A stretch of 51,469 nucleotides of DNA from JBGLNL01 sp046484125 (GCA_046484125.1 JAWOBX010000098.1:1-51469); one strand, 5' to 3'. Positions 24,978 to 33,857 are shown, counted from the stretch's first letter. The notes: generated by a model not told the origin, from the letters alone. A program made the numbers and translations.

Positions 24978-25841
24978 ATGGTGGAAGTAACACAAGTAAA
25001 CGATCAGGAAAAAATGGATATACCCCGTTCAGAGCCGGTTACAATCAAGCTGTTGCTCGAGGCAGGAGTGCATTTCGGGCACCAGAAAAAGCGCTGGAAC
25101 CCTAGAATGAAGCGTTTCGTGTTCACGCAGCGCAATGGAATCCATATCATAGATCTTCAACAGTCACTGGAGAGAATCAAGCAGGTACGAAGCTTCGTGA
25201 GGGAATTAATTGCCGACGGCGGTGATATAGTATTTGTCGGGACGAAGAAGCAGGCACAGGAGGTCATCGAGGAAGAGGCGAGAAGATGCGGCGCTTATTA
25301 CATCAACAGGCGCTGGCTCGGTGGCATGTTGACCAATTTCACGACTATCCAGTCACGTATAGACTATCTCGTCCGTCTGGAGGATAGCAAGGCGAGGGGA
25401 GAGTTTGAGAGTTTACCCAAGAAAGAGGCGTTAAAACTTGAGAAGGAAATGGTCAAATTGAACCAGCTGTTCGGCGGTGTGAAGGAAATGACAAAGATAC
25501 CGTCAGCGCTGTTCGTAGTAGATATGATAAAGGAAAGAATCGCGGTTGCTGAGGCCAAACAGCTGGGTGTTACGCTGGTGGCAATGGTGGATACGGATTG
25601 TGACCCGGGTGAAGTTGATTACCCAATTCCTGCCAATGACGATGCGATCAAATCTATCAGGCTGATAAGCAGCGTAATAGCAGATGCCGTGATTGAGGGC
25701 AAAGCCGGTCTTCAGCCTGTGGAAGATATGGTTTCAGCGGAGGAAGCCGGAGAGGCGGATGAAGAAATCAATGTGGAGGATATGATTCCCGAGGAGGGAG
25801 ATTTCATACCACCCCCCGAGGAAGAGAATTCGGATTATTGA
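24978..25841 (+). CDS. rpsB: 30S ribosomal protein S2
   Basis: S2 binds the head of the 30S subunit. The 287 residues begin with a short, non-conserved extension before the core: LLEAGVHFGHQKKRWNPRMKRFVF, RWLGGMLTNFTTI, FVVDMIKERIAVAEAKQLGVTLVAMVDTDCDP and a VIADAVIEGK closing segment. The C-terminal 45 residues are a strongly acidic tail (AEEAGEADEEINVEDM...) longer than in enterobacteria. It opens the run rpsB-tsf-pyrH-frr typical of many bacteria, with tsf 12 bases downstream. Confidence 0.97.
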   Translation: MVEVTQVNDQEKMDIPRSEPVTIKLLLEAGVHFGHQKKRWNPRMKRFVFTQRNGIHIIDLQQSLERIKQVRSFVRELIADGGDIVFVGTKKQAQEVIEEEARRCGAYYINRRWLGGMLTNFTTIQSRIDYLVRLEDSKARGEFESLPKKEALKLEKEMVKLNQLFGGVKEMTKIPSALFVVDMIKERIAVAEAKQLGVTLVAMVDTDCDPGEVDYPIPANDDAIKSIRLISSVIADAVIEGKAGLQPVEDMVSAEEAGEADEEINVEDMIPEEGDFIPPPEEENSDY

Positions 25842-25853
25842 GAAAGGGGCATT

Positions 25854-26351
25854 ATGGAGGTCACGGTAGACAAAATCAAGGAGCTAAGGGATAAAACAGG
25901 GGCCGGATTGATGGATTGTAAAAAGGCCCTCTCTGAAGCCGATGGCGATTTTAACAGTGCGGTCAGTGCGCTTAAGAAAAGAGGTTTCGAGGTAGCCAGG
26001 AAGAAGAGTGGCCGCTCGCTGGGAAACGGTCTGGTGGAGGCCTATATCCATGCCGGCGGCCGTATTGGCGCTCTGGTTGAGGTAAACTGTGAAAGCGACT
26101 TTGTAGCTCGTACGCCTGATTTCCAGAATCTGGCGCACGACATAGCGATGCAGGTTGCGGCCACCGATCCAAAGTATATTTCCGCAGAGGAGAGTACAGG
26201 CGATGAGTCCGCAGAGGAAGTATGCCTCCTGAGCCAGCCATTTATAAAAGACCCCGGTAAAACCGTACAGGATACCATCGTCGAGGTTGTTTCCCGGGTT
26301 GGCGAGAACATCGGTGTTACCAGATTCTGCCGTTTTGAAATAGGTGCCTAG
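25854..26351 (+). CDS. tsf: Elongation factor Ts, short form
   Basis: EF-Ts recharges EF-Tu by nucleotide exchange. The N-terminal UBA-like domain and exchange motif are intact (IKELRDKTGAGLMDCKKALSEADGDFNSAV). A core segment follows: GRIGALVEVNCESDFVARTPDFQNLAHDIAMQVAA. At 165 residues it lacks the second core repeat and coiled-coil of the enterobacterial protein (about 280 residues), as in Thermus-type short forms. The closing IGENIGVTRFCRFEIG-like end is normal, so this is not a truncation. The length supports a Chloroflexota/Thermus-like lineage. GAAAGGGGCATT precedes the ATG. Confidence 0.95.
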   Translation: MEVTVDKIKELRDKTGAGLMDCKKALSEADGDFNSAVSALKKRGFEVARKKSGRSLGNGLVEAYIHAGGRIGALVEVNCESDFVARTPDFQNLAHDIAMQVAATDPKYISAEESTGDESAEEVCLLSQPFIKDPGKTVQDTIVEVVSRVGENIGVTRFCRFEIGA

Positions 26352-26353
26352 GA

Positions 26354-27073
26354 ATGGATCGACCCAGATATGAGCGTGTTCTGCTTAAGATTAGCGGAGA
26401 GGCTTTGATGGGTGATGGAGAATACGGCATTGCCACCGATGTTCTGAAAGGTATCTCCCAGCAGATAAACCGGGTTGTGGGTATTGGAGTACAAGTTGCC
26501 ATTGTGGTAGGTGGCGGTAACATCTGGAGGGGTAGCAGGGCTGAAGCGGGAGGAATGGATAGGTCAACCGCTGATTACGCGGGAATGCTGGCCACCGTAA
26601 TAAACGCACTTGCTCTACAGGACGCGCTCGAAAAACAAAACCTCACCACAAGAACTCTCACCGCGATTCCCATGCAATCGATTGCTGAACCCTATATCCG
26701 GCGACGGGCCATCCGCCATCTGGAAAAGCGAAGGGTCGTAATATTTGCCGCTGGAACTGGAAATCCCTACATGACAACTGATACAGCGGCGGCGCTGAGG
26801 GCAGTGGATATAGGTGCCGAAATTCTGTTGATGGGTAAGAACAACGTTGACGGGGTGTATGATTCAGACCCCCTGACAAACAAAGACGCGATAAGGTTCG
26901 ATCGCCTCAGCTACATTGATGCTATCAACAAGAGACTGGAAGTGATGGATTCGACTGCTTTGACCCTGTGTATGGATAACCATCTCCCGGTACTGGTCTT
27001 TAATTTACAGGAGCCCGGAAGCATTGAGAAGGCGATTGCGGGAAAGGATATCGGCACTTTAGTTCTAAATTAG
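26354..27073 (+). CDS. pyrH: Uridylate kinase
   Basis: PyrH phosphorylates UMP to UDP with ATP in the cytosol, as a hexamer of amino-acid-kinase-fold subunits. At 239 residues it has the usual length. Landmarks are YERVLLKISGEALMG at the start, VAIVVGGGNIWRG, MDRSTADYAGMLATVINALALQDALE, FAAGTGNPYMTTDTAAALRA and LLMGKNNVDGVYDSDP. The start codon comes two bases after the tsf stop, so translation is probably coupled. The nucleotides feed the following lipid genes only indirectly. Confidence 0.97.
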   Translation: MDRPRYERVLLKISGEALMGDGEYGIATDVLKGISQQINRVVGIGVQVAIVVGGGNIWRGSRAEAGGMDRSTADYAGMLATVINALALQDALEKQNLTTRTLTAIPMQSIAEPYIRRRAIRHLEKRRVVIFAAGTGNPYMTTDTAAALRAVDIGAEILLMGKNNVDGVYDSDPLTNKDAIRFDRLSYIDAINKRLEVMDSTALTLCMDNHLPVLVFNLQEPGSIEKAIAGKDIGTLVLN

Positions 27074-27186
27074 TCACAGAACGCACAAACCCCTAGTATG
27101 CTGAAAACTCGTGTCGAGCTCTGCCCACTCCGGAAAAAGAAGGTGTTCTTAAGTGTGAGAAGGGATAGCACATCAGGGAGGTATCA

Positions 27187-27744
27187 ATGATAGATGATGT
27201 CCTTAGTTCTACTGAAGGCAAGATGGTTAAGGCCATCGAAGCGCTGGAGAGGGACCTTGCGGGAGTCCGGACAGGGCGAGCCAGCGCCAAACTGGTAGAC
27301 GGTATCCGGGTTGATTATTACGGAACTCCTACCCCTCTGGGACAATTGGCCAGTATATCGGTGCCGGAGGCAAGGTTGATTGTTATACAGCCATGGGATA
27401 AATCTGTGGTACCAACAATTGAGAAAGCCATACTAAAGTCCGATTTAGGGCTCAACCCCTCTACACAGTCGAACGTGATTCGCTTGCAGATACCGGAGCT
27501 CACGGAAGAGCGCAGAAAAGATCTGACCAAGGTTGTTAAAAAGAAGGTAGAGGATGGACGTATATCGGTCAGGAATATAAGGCGTTCGGCTCTGGAAAAG
27601 CTGAGGAATATGATGAAGGACAAGGAAATCTCAGAAGATGAAGAGAAGCGTGCCGAGAAAAAGCTTCAGGAGATTACCGACAAGTTCATTTCAGAGATAG
27701 ACGAGATAGGTAAAAACAAGGAAACAGAGGTAATGGAAGATTAG
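27187..27744 (+). CDS. frr: Ribosome recycling factor
   Basis: RRF with EF-G splits post-termination ribosomes. The 185 residues are standard in length. The helical tail carries the hallmark VRTGRASAKLVDGIRVDYYGTPTPLGQLASISVPEAR, then RLQIPELTEERRKDLTKVVKK and the C-terminal AEKKLQEITDKFISEID. GGGAGGTATCA precedes the ATG. A 113-base gap from pyrH shows no clear terminator, so the gene is probably still co-transcribed. The next gene is an acyl-CoA dehydrogenase, not uppS. Confidence 0.97.
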   Translation: MIDDVLSSTEGKMVKAIEALERDLAGVRTGRASAKLVDGIRVDYYGTPTPLGQLASISVPEARLIVIQPWDKSVVPTIEKAILKSDLGLNPSTQSNVIRLQIPELTEERRKDLTKVVKKKVEDGRISVRNIRRSALEKLRNMMKDKEISEDEEKRAEKKLQEITDKFISEIDEIGKNKETEVMED

Positions 27745-27761
27745 TATATGGGGTGAAACTG

Positions 27762-28898
27762 ATGGATTATACCTTTGATGAGGTGCAGCAGTTATTTCAG
27801 AACGCCGCGCGTGATTTTGCCCAGAGGGAGGTAGCCCCTATAGTCGAGGAGGCGGAAAAGAAGGATGATGTTCCTTTGGAATTGTTCACCAAACTCGGAG
27901 AACTGGGTTACCTCTGTCCGGGACATCCCGAGCAGTATGGCGGCGGCGGACTGGGGAAAATAGGTGAGTGCATCCTTTACGAAGAGCTGGGCAAAGTGAG
28001 CTCGGGTATCTGCTCTGGGATAATGGTAAACGGGGGCCTGGCCACGGAAATGGTAGAGGCCCATGGTACCGAGGAACAGAAGCAGAGGTATCTGGTACCT
28101 GCCTGTCACGGTAAAAAGATAGCGGCTTACGGCCTTACCGAGCCAAATGCCGGCTCAGACGCAGCGGCAATAGAGACCAGGGCAGTCAAAAATGGTGACG
28201 CCTGGGTAATCAATGGAAGTAAAATCTACATCACCAATGGGCAGATATGCGATTTCGTCACCATAGCCGCTGTTACCGATAAGAGTAAAGGATCTAGGGG
28301 AATTAGTACCATAGTAATTGACGCTGATACGCCGGGCTTCAGCAGAAATAAAATGGAGAAACTTGGCAATCACGCTTCCGCCACCAGCGAGATGTATTTC
28401 GATGATTGCCAGGTACCTGCCGACAATCTGATTGGCGAAGAGGGCCAGGGATTCAAATACATGCTGGAGTCGCTCACGGGGGCGAGAATATCCCACGGCG
28501 CTCGAAGCCTTGGCCTTGCACAGGCCGCCTTACAGACAACGATAGATTATGCCAAGGACAGACATCAGTTCGGACGGCCGATAGGCAAGAACCAGGATAT
28601 CGCATTCCGGCTGGCACGTATCTCAACAGAGATAGAAGCGGCAAGGTGGTTGCTGTATCGCGTTGCCTGGCTCTATGATCAGGGTGAGGATTGCCGAAAG
28701 GAAGCGGCTATGACCAAGCTCAAGTCAGCAGAGGTAGCCGTTAGGATGGCAGAGGAAGCCATGCGTATTCATGCGGGCGCGGGCTATTTATCTGAATCGG
28801 TGGTGCAACGTTACTATCGTGACGCTATACTGTATCCGATTACCGAGGGCACATCCGAGATTCAACAACTTATCATATCACGAGAGCTTGGACTCTAG
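27762..28898 (+). CDS. Acyl-CoA dehydrogenase
   Basis: A FAD enzyme that introduces the 2,3-double bond into an acyl-CoA. The 378 residues span the usual three domains. Visible motifs are YGLTEPNAGSDAAAIETRA (FAD/substrate), GFKYMLESLTGARISHGARSLGLAQAAL, FGRPIGKNQDIAFRLA, and the end YRDAILYPITEGTSEIQQLIISREL; the catalytic glutamate is expected in TEGTSEIQ, as in short/medium-chain enzymes. The ATG at 27762 (GGGGTG upstream) is preferred to a GTG three codons earlier. It sits between frr and uppS, a place where no fatty-acid gene is usual. Glutaryl-CoA or cyclohexane-carboxyl-CoA-type substrates would fit benzoyl-CoA metabolism, but this is only inference. Confidence 0.9.
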   Translation: MDYTFDEVQQLFQNAARDFAQREVAPIVEEAEKKDDVPLELFTKLGELGYLCPGHPEQYGGGGLGKIGECILYEELGKVSSGICSGIMVNGGLATEMVEAHGTEEQKQRYLVPACHGKKIAAYGLTEPNAGSDAAAIETRAVKNGDAWVINGSKIYITNGQICDFVTIAAVTDKSKGSRGISTIVIDADTPGFSRNKMEKLGNHASATSEMYFDDCQVPADNLIGEEGQGFKYMLESLTGARISHGARSLGLAQAALQTTIDYAKDRHQFGRPIGKNQDIAFRLARISTEIEAARWLLYRVAWLYDQGEDCRKEAAMTKLKSAEVAVRMAEEAMRIHAGAGYLSESVVQRYYRDAILYPITEGTSEIQQLIISRELGL

Positions 28899-28942
28899 CA
28901 TTCCTGTTTATCGGTACGAACGCGTTCCATATTAATAAGGAA

Positions 28943-29677
28943 GTGAAATTGAACTCGGGGATCAACAGTATTCCGACACATGTGGCCATTATCATGGACG
29001 GAAATGGCCGGTGGGCCCGGGCAAGGGGACTGAGCCGTCTCGAAGGCCACAGAGCCGGAACCGAGAATATCCGAAATATAATACGTACTTTCGGCGAACA
29101 CGGCGTCAAATATTTAACCCTCTATGCTTTCTCAACCGAAAACTGGAGCCGGCCCAGGGAAGAGGTTCAGGGCCTTTTCAGAATACTTTCTGACGTAATA
29201 GACCGTGAAGTGGAAAACCTTCATAAGGAGGGGATCAAGCTCCGCCATCTGGGAAGTCTTGAGGGGTTAACCGAATCGTTGAAAACCAGAGTAAATGACG
29301 CGATTGAACTGACTCGGAACAATACAAGGATGACCTTGAGCATTGCCTTCAATTACGGTGGGCGCGCCGATATCATACAGGCCGTTCAACAAGTTGTAAG
29401 AGACGGAATCCCGATAGAAGGAATCGATGAAACCACCTTCGCGAGGTATCTCTACACCAACGGGACACCTGACCCTGATCTGGTGATAAGGACAGCCGAT
29501 GAGATGCGCCTTTCCAATTTCCTGCTCTGGCAGTCAGCCTACAGCGAGTACTATACTACAACCGTATTCTGGCCCGATTTCGATGAAAATGAAGTGGCAA
29601 GAGCGTTACTGGCGTACAGCCAGCGTGAAAGGCGTTTCGGCAGGATTAACAACGATGAGAAAAGGAGAGGAGATTGA
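28943..29677 (+). CDS. uppS: Isoprenyl (undecaprenyl) diphosphate synthase
   Basis: A cis-prenyltransferase that makes the lipid carrier for cell-wall sugars. About 244 residues. The catalytic aspartate is in HVAIIMDGNGRWARARGL; GHRAG, YALSTENW-like YAFSTENWSRP, ISIAFNYGGRADI-like and LVIRTADEMRLSNFLLWQSAYSEYY are all family signatures (the usual 'RTSGE.R' reads RTADEMR). The start is uncertain: GTG at 28943 or TTG at 28949, the latter better spaced from AAGGA. It precedes cdsA. Confidence 0.94.
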   Translation: MKLNSGINSIPTHVAIIMDGNGRWARARGLSRLEGHRAGTENIRNIIRTFGEHGVKYLTLYAFSTENWSRPREEVQGLFRILSDVIDREVENLHKEGIKLRHLGSLEGLTESLKTRVNDAIELTRNNTRMTLSIAFNYGGRADIIQAVQQVVRDGIPIEGIDETTFARYLYTNGTPDPDLVIRTADEMRLSNFLLWQSAYSEYYTTTVFWPDFDENEVARALLAYSQRERRFGRINNDEKRRGD

Positions 29678-29711
29678 TGGGGCCATGCCTCAGTGAGCTC
29701 CTGATCGAGGT

Positions 29712-30509
29712 ATGCTCTGGAAAAGAGTCGTTAGCTCACTGGTTTTACTACCCCTTGTAGTCGCTGTTGTCTGGTTTGGCGACCCCTGGATTTCAATCGC
29801 TGTAGCCCTCTTCGTGCTTCTGGGAGTCCTGGAATTCTACAGAATCGCAATTATCACCGGCTGGCGTCCGTTCGTATTCCTGGGTACGCTGCTCGCGCTG
29901 CTTTTCGTCCTTAATGTACATTGTGATGATGAGAGAACAACCCCTCTTCTCATTACAGCCGTGATCGTTCTTCCTCTCATCAGGTCGCTCCTTTATCCAG
30001 TCAAGAGGAACGCCATGATGAACTGGACGTGGACCATTGGCGGAGTTTTTTACCTCGGATGGATGATGAGCCATTTTATCCTCCTGCGGGATATGCCGGA
30101 AGGGCGGGACTGGGTCTTTATGGTGCTTTTTGCGACTTTCGCCTGTGACACAAGTGCCTACTTCATCGGACGGGCTTTCGGTAAGAACAAAATGGCGCCG
30201 GTGGTCAGTCCCGGCAAGACCTGGGAAGGGGCGTTAGGGGGACTCGGTGGTACTGTGCTGGCGGTGGTGATAATTGGATTAATTACAGGGCTGGATGAAT
30301 TTGGTTATCTTTACATAATACCTCTAGGATTTCTCATCGGTGTATTCGCCCAAATCGGGGATCTGGCTGAATCAGCCATCAAAAGGAGTGCCGAAACTAA
30401 AGAGGCAAGCAGCCTGATTCCGGGACACGGAGGGATGCTCGACAGACTTGACAGTCTCATATTCACAGTTATTCTGGTATACTATTGGGTACTCTGGGTT
30501 GTGCAATGA
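29712..30509 (+). CDS. cdsA: Phosphatidate cytidylyltransferase
   Basis: CdsA makes CDP-diacylglycerol for phospholipids, in the membrane. The 265 residues have about eight hydrophobic helices. The family signature is near the C-terminus: GDLAESAIKRSAETKEASSLIPGHGGMLDRLDSL, with the acidic metal residues. TWEGALGGL and ACDTSAYFIGRAFGKNKMAPVVSPGK are also present. Its TGA stop overlaps the dxr ATG (ATGA), showing coupled translation. It uses TGA as a genuine stop, relevant to the Sec interpretation elsewhere. Confidence 0.95.
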   Translation: MLWKRVVSSLVLLPLVVAVVWFGDPWISIAVALFVLLGVLEFYRIAIITGWRPFVFLGTLLALLFVLNVHCDDERTTPLLITAVIVLPLIRSLLYPVKRNAMMNWTWTIGGVFYLGWMMSHFILLRDMPEGRDWVFMVLFATFACDTSAYFIGRAFGKNKMAPVVSPGKTWEGALGGLGGTVLAVVIIGLITGLDEFGYLYIIPLGFLIGVFAQIGDLAESAIKRSAETKEASSLIPGHGGMLDRLDSLIFTVILVYYWVLWVVQ

Positions 30510-31612
30510 AAAAGAGGATAGCTTTACTGGGTTCAACCGGTTCAATCGGAAAACAGACTCTGGATGTAGTTCGAAAGTTTCCAGGGAGGCTGGAGGTAGC
30601 GGCACTCGCTGCCGGCAGTAACACTGAGCTACTGGAAAGCCAGGTACAGGAATTCCGGCCGGTGATAATCTCAAGCACTTCCGGTGCTTACAGCTCAACT
30701 TCCATGGATGAGATGGCGAGTCATCCTGATATAGATCTGGTTGTAGTGGCTACATCGGGTGTGGCGGGACTGGCACCTACAATGACCGCGATTCAATCTG
30801 GAAAAGCCATAGCCCTGGCCAATAAAGAGGTCCTGGTAATGGCGGGAGCCATTGTTATGGCCGAATCTGCTAAATATGGAGTCGAGATCAGGCCCATAGA
30901 CAGCGAGCACAGTGCCCTATGGCAGTGCCTTCAGGGTGAAAGTGAAAGTGAAATCGAAAGCATCATCCTGACTGCATCCGGTGGTGCCTTTAGGGACCTT
31001 TCATACGCTGAACTTGAGGGTGTTACGGCTGAAGAAGCGCTGAATCATCCCACGTGGAATATGGGGCCGAAGGTTACCATTGATTCGGCGAATCTAATGA
31101 ACAAGGGGATGGAGGTCATTGAGGCTCACTGGCTGTTCGGAGTACCATTCGACAGGATCAAAGTGATGATTCACCCAGGCAGTATTATTCACTCGATGGT
31201 CCAGTTCAGTGACAGTTCGGTCAAAGCTCAGCTTGGCGCTCCCGATATGCGTTTGCCGATTCAGTATGCGCTGTCTTACCCCGAGAGATGGAATAACCCG
31301 GACCTGCCCCGTACGGATTTCGCAGAGATCAATTCGCTCAAGCTGATGCCGATTGATTTTGGAATGTATCCATGCCTGAGGCTGGCGTTTGAGGCGGGGG
31401 AAAGGGGAGGAACCGTTCCCGCCGTGCTTAGCGCGGCCGATGAGGTCGCTGTAGCCTTATTCCTGAAGGGAGAGATTGGTTTCCTCGATATACCCCGATT
31501 GCTCGAAGATACACTGGGTCGCCACAGTCCAGTACAGGACCCTTCTCTCGAAGATATTTTATCGGCGGACGCGTGGGCCAGGGAAATGGCGGATAGGTGG
31601 TGCAAGGTATGA
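30506..31612 (+). CDS. dxr: 1-deoxy-D-xylulose 5-phosphate reductoisomerase
   Basis: Dxr performs the first committed step of the MEP isoprenoid pathway, using NADPH. The 368 residues carry ALLGSTGSIGKQTLDVVRKFP (NADPH site), ALANKEVLVMAGAIVM, PIDSEHSALWQCLQGE, ASGGAFRD, and NHPTWNMGPKVTIDSANLMNKGMEVIEAHWLF with the metal ligands. The ATG at 30506 overlaps the cdsA stop; seven extra upstream codons from 30485 are not needed. It supplies precursors for uppS. Confidence 0.96.
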   Translation: MKKRIALLGSTGSIGKQTLDVVRKFPGRLEVAALAAGSNTELLESQVQEFRPVIISSTSGAYSSTSMDEMASHPDIDLVVVATSGVAGLAPTMTAIQSGKAIALANKEVLVMAGAIVMAESAKYGVEIRPIDSEHSALWQCLQGESESEIESIILTASGGAFRDLSYAELEGVTAEEALNHPTWNMGPKVTIDSANLMNKGMEVIEAHWLFGVPFDRIKVMIHPGSIIHSMVQFSDSSVKAQLGAPDMRLPIQYALSYPERWNNPDLPRTDFAEINSLKLMPIDFGMYPCLRLAFEAGERGGTVPAVLSAADEVAVALFLKGEIGFLDIPRLLEDTLGRHSPVQDPSLEDILSADAWAREMADRWCKV

Positions 31613-32685
31613 CTGCGGGTTGGGCGGTTGTATTTTTTGTGGTTGCCCTGTTTTTTCTGATTTTTATTCATGAAATGGGGCACTTCCTGACCGCGAAGTG
31701 GCGGGGAGTAAAGGTACTGGAGTTCGGGCTGGGTCTTCCTCCGCGAATATATGGTATCCAGAGGGGCGAGACTATGTATTCCATCAACTGGGTACCTCTC
31801 GGCGGATTTTGCAAAATGCTGGGAGAGGAAGATCCCTCGGAAGAGGGTAGCCTGGCGGGTAAAAGTCCGGGCACAAGATTACTGGTGCTGAGTGCTGGTT
31901 CACTGGTAATGCTGCTATTCCCGCTGCTGCTGTTTGTCTTCGTCTTCATGGTTCCCCATAATGAAGTCATTGGATATGAAGGAGTTGAGATTATCGGGGT
32001 CGAAAAGGATTCCCCTGCCTATTCGGCCGGAATTCAGAAATACGACGAGGTCCTGAGCATAAATGGCATAGCGATTGATAGCATAGACGAGCTGGGAGAG
32101 ATTGTAAAAGAAAACCAGGGCTCAGAAATAACCATGACCGTCTTGAGGAACGGCGAGGAAGTGGAATTGCGCATGGTCCCCAGGACGGATGAGGAGATAC
32201 CCGCAGGGCAGGGCTCTCTTGGTGTGAAGATAACTGCGACGGATTTGATAAAGGAGCGCAAATCTTACCCACCCTGGACGGCAGTGCGTCTCGGGGCCGA
32301 GCAGACGTGGGCGATGATTGTGGCCCTGAAAGATGGAATCTCGGCACTCATAGCTAATGAGATACCCTTCGAAGTTGGCGGTGTGGTGGCCGCAGGACAG
32401 GTGACTACGGAGATCGCCGAGCGGGGTGCATGGGAGGACCTTTTTTTCTGGACTGGTGTGCTGAGCTTTAACCTGGGGCTCGTCAATCTGCTGCCAATAC
32501 CTGCTCTCGATGGAGGGAGAATTGTCTTCGTTTTGATAGAGATGGCCAGAAGGGGTAAGAAAGTCTCACCCAAGACAGAGGGAATGATCCATCTGGCCGG
32601 TTTCTTCATGCTTATAGGGCTTATTCTATTGATTACGTATCAGGATATTGTAAGGGTTCTGGAGGGGGAGAGCCTTCTCCCGTGA
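31609..32685 (+). CDS. rseP: RseP-type intramembrane zinc metalloprotease (site-2 protease)
   Basis: The 358 residues have the zinc motif FIHEMGHFLTAKW near residue 20 in the first helix, one PDZ domain (about 125-200: GVEKDSPAYSAGIQKYDEVLSINGIAI) and the second active-site segment NLLPIPALDGGRI near 305. It cleaves regulatory or signal-peptide remnants within the membrane. One PDZ domain, rather than the two of E. coli, is usual outside Proteobacteria. The ATG at 31609 overlaps the dxr TGA. Last gene of the plus-strand housekeeping run. Confidence 0.94.
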   Translation: MTAGWAVVFFVVALFFLIFIHEMGHFLTAKWRGVKVLEFGLGLPPRIYGIQRGETMYSINWVPLGGFCKMLGEEDPSEEGSLAGKSPGTRLLVLSAGSLVMLLFPLLLFVFVFMVPHNEVIGYEGVEIIGVEKDSPAYSAGIQKYDEVLSINGIAIDSIDELGEIVKENQGSEITMTVLRNGEEVELRMVPRTDEEIPAGQGSLGVKITATDLIKERKSYPPWTAVRLGAEQTWAMIVALKDGISALIANEIPFEVGGVVAAGQVTTEIAERGAWEDLFFWTGVLSFNLGLVNLLPIPALDGGRIVFVLIEMARRGKKVSPKTEGMIHLAGFFMLIGLILLITYQDIVRVLEGESLLP

Positions 32686-32738
32686 AAAGCGGAAGATGCG
32701 GAAGATAATGAATTACCGGTCGGCAGCCTGCGGATGAT

Positions 32739-32900
32739 TCAAGTCCCGCGTCTCTCATACTCATCGCATTTGGTGGCGTTGGGTCGCTGGGGATTATGAC
32801 AGGCACTACGCCAGTCCCATTTACAGGTATCGCATAGAATACGATCACGTATTCCCAACCATTCCTTGAGCTTATCCTTTATAGAACTCGATATCCCCAT
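32739..32900 (-). CDS. Small four-cysteine protein, 53 residues
   Basis: The frame runs from an ATG at 32900 to a TGA, ten bases after the stop of the gene at 32907-33359 and in the same direction. Residues 1-20 are an amphipathic, charged helix (ISSSIKDKLKEWLGIRDR). Then come CDTCKWDWRSACHNP and TKCDEY, giving Cys23, Cys26, Cys34 and Cys45, which look like a zinc ribbon or small Fe-S knuckle. The regular cysteine pattern, charged tail and coupling to a neighbour argue for a real gene; the ribosome binding site is poor. Function unknown. Confidence 0.6.
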   Translation of the reverse strand: MGISSSIKDKLKEWLGIRDRILCDTCKWDWRSACHNPQRPNATKCDEYERRGT

Positions 32901-32906
32901 TTGTTA

Positions 32907-33359
32907 TTACCAGTATTTAGGCAGTTCAAGATCAAATTTTTTCTCGGTCTCTTCGATGGCTACCCTGAAAGCCTCCCGTTGCAGAGGCTGAAGGGCTGCC
33001 ATTTTGGCAAAGTCTTGAGCGTTCCGTATAAATCGTACACGCCCGGCTTTGACCTGTTCAGCGAAGCTGCAATTCTCATCCCCGAGCATTTGCAGGCCTA
33101 AGGCGTAAGAATCATATTCTATGACGGCGTTTCCTTCTTCTTCCATAAAGTAGAGGGTGCCGTCAGGCCCATGAGCATAGCTAAAATAACCCTTTCCATC
33201 CGGAGCGTCGGGAACACGTTCCGTGAAACTGCATCCCGGCAACCCGGCTTTAACGAAACTATCCTTGTAATTTTCATTAAGGTAGTCGCACCACACCTTG
33301 TGCCAATAATGGTAGGCTTCGACTGGCATATCCTCCGGTCTGTCGATTTTAGTGGTCAT
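32907..33359 (-). CDS. Conserved-looking hypothetical protein, 150 residues
   Basis: The ATG at 33359 has GGGAG upstream at proper spacing. The soluble 150-residue protein is rich in aromatic and acidic residues: EAYHYWHKVWCDYLNENYKDSF, GYFSYAHGPDGTLYFMEEEGNAVIEYDSYALGLQML, then a helical end LQPLQREAFRVAIEETEKKFDLELP. Two cysteine-containing segments (GCSFTE, NCSFAE) repeat the same short motif, hinting at an internal duplication. No family or function recognised. It follows ssrA and may be transcribed with the 53-residue gene. Confidence 0.65.
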   Translation of the reverse strand: MTTKIDRPEDMPVEAYHYWHKVWCDYLNENYKDSFVKAGLPGCSFTERVPDAPDGKGYFSYAHGPDGTLYFMEEEGNAVIEYDSYALGLQMLGDENCSFAEQVKAGRVRFIRNAQDFAKMAALQPLQREAFRVAIEETEKKFDLELPKYW

Positions 33360-33411
33360 CGGTTGTACTCCCGGTGTAAAAAATAAAAAAAATCATTGGG
33401 TCGCACTATAA

Positions 33412-33456
33412 ATGTTATGTATACTACATAGCTGCCTTAACTTCTTTACATAACAT
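33412..33456. repeat. 10-bp inverted repeat between ssrA and the next gene
   Basis: ATGTTATGTA (33412-33421) is repeated inverted as TACATAACAT (33447-33456) with a 25-base spacer. It lies 39 bases past the tmRNA 3' end. It could help end tmRNA transcription or act as an operator for the gene at 33359. No U-tract is present. Confidence 0.5.
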
Positions 33457-33494
33457 CATCAGCCTGGAATATCTTGCGGCGTGTCTTCTTGATT

Positions 33495-33857
33495 TGGTGG
33501 AGACGGGGGAGAGTCGAACTCCCCGTCCAGAGGAAATCCGTCCAGGACTTACTACAGGCTTATCCAGCCATTTTTCTCGTTTGACTGTCCTCGACTGGCG
33601 GAGTACAGTCAAACCAGGCGATGATCTTTCAGGCGCCCCATACCGCCATCTGGTTCGCCGCACCCCGGCTTTTTGACGTTCAATCCCAGCCCGCCGGGGG
33701 GAAGCCGGGTTGAACGGGACCTAATTTTGTTAGGCCGCTACTAGTACTGGTTCTTGTTTGCCAGTTATTTTTTTGCCACCTGTTTTTACGAGTTTGATGG
33801 CGTCCTCGGCCTGCTATCCTGGACCGTTTACCCCCCCTGTCGAGACCACTCGTCCCC
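33495..33857 (-). ncRNA. ssrA: Transfer-messenger RNA
   Basis: On the minus strand GGGGACG at the 5' end pairs (one G-U) with the acceptor strand CGTCTCC before ACCA, and GGTTCGA-like GAGTTCGACTCTC forms the T-arm. CCA is encoded. The tag frame runs through about 22 codons and ends ...PVLVAA, then TAA. This is a long tag with the usual hydrophobic VAA end. The 363-base RNA rescues stalled ribosomes with SmpB, encoded 76 bases upstream on the same strand. Confidence 0.95.
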
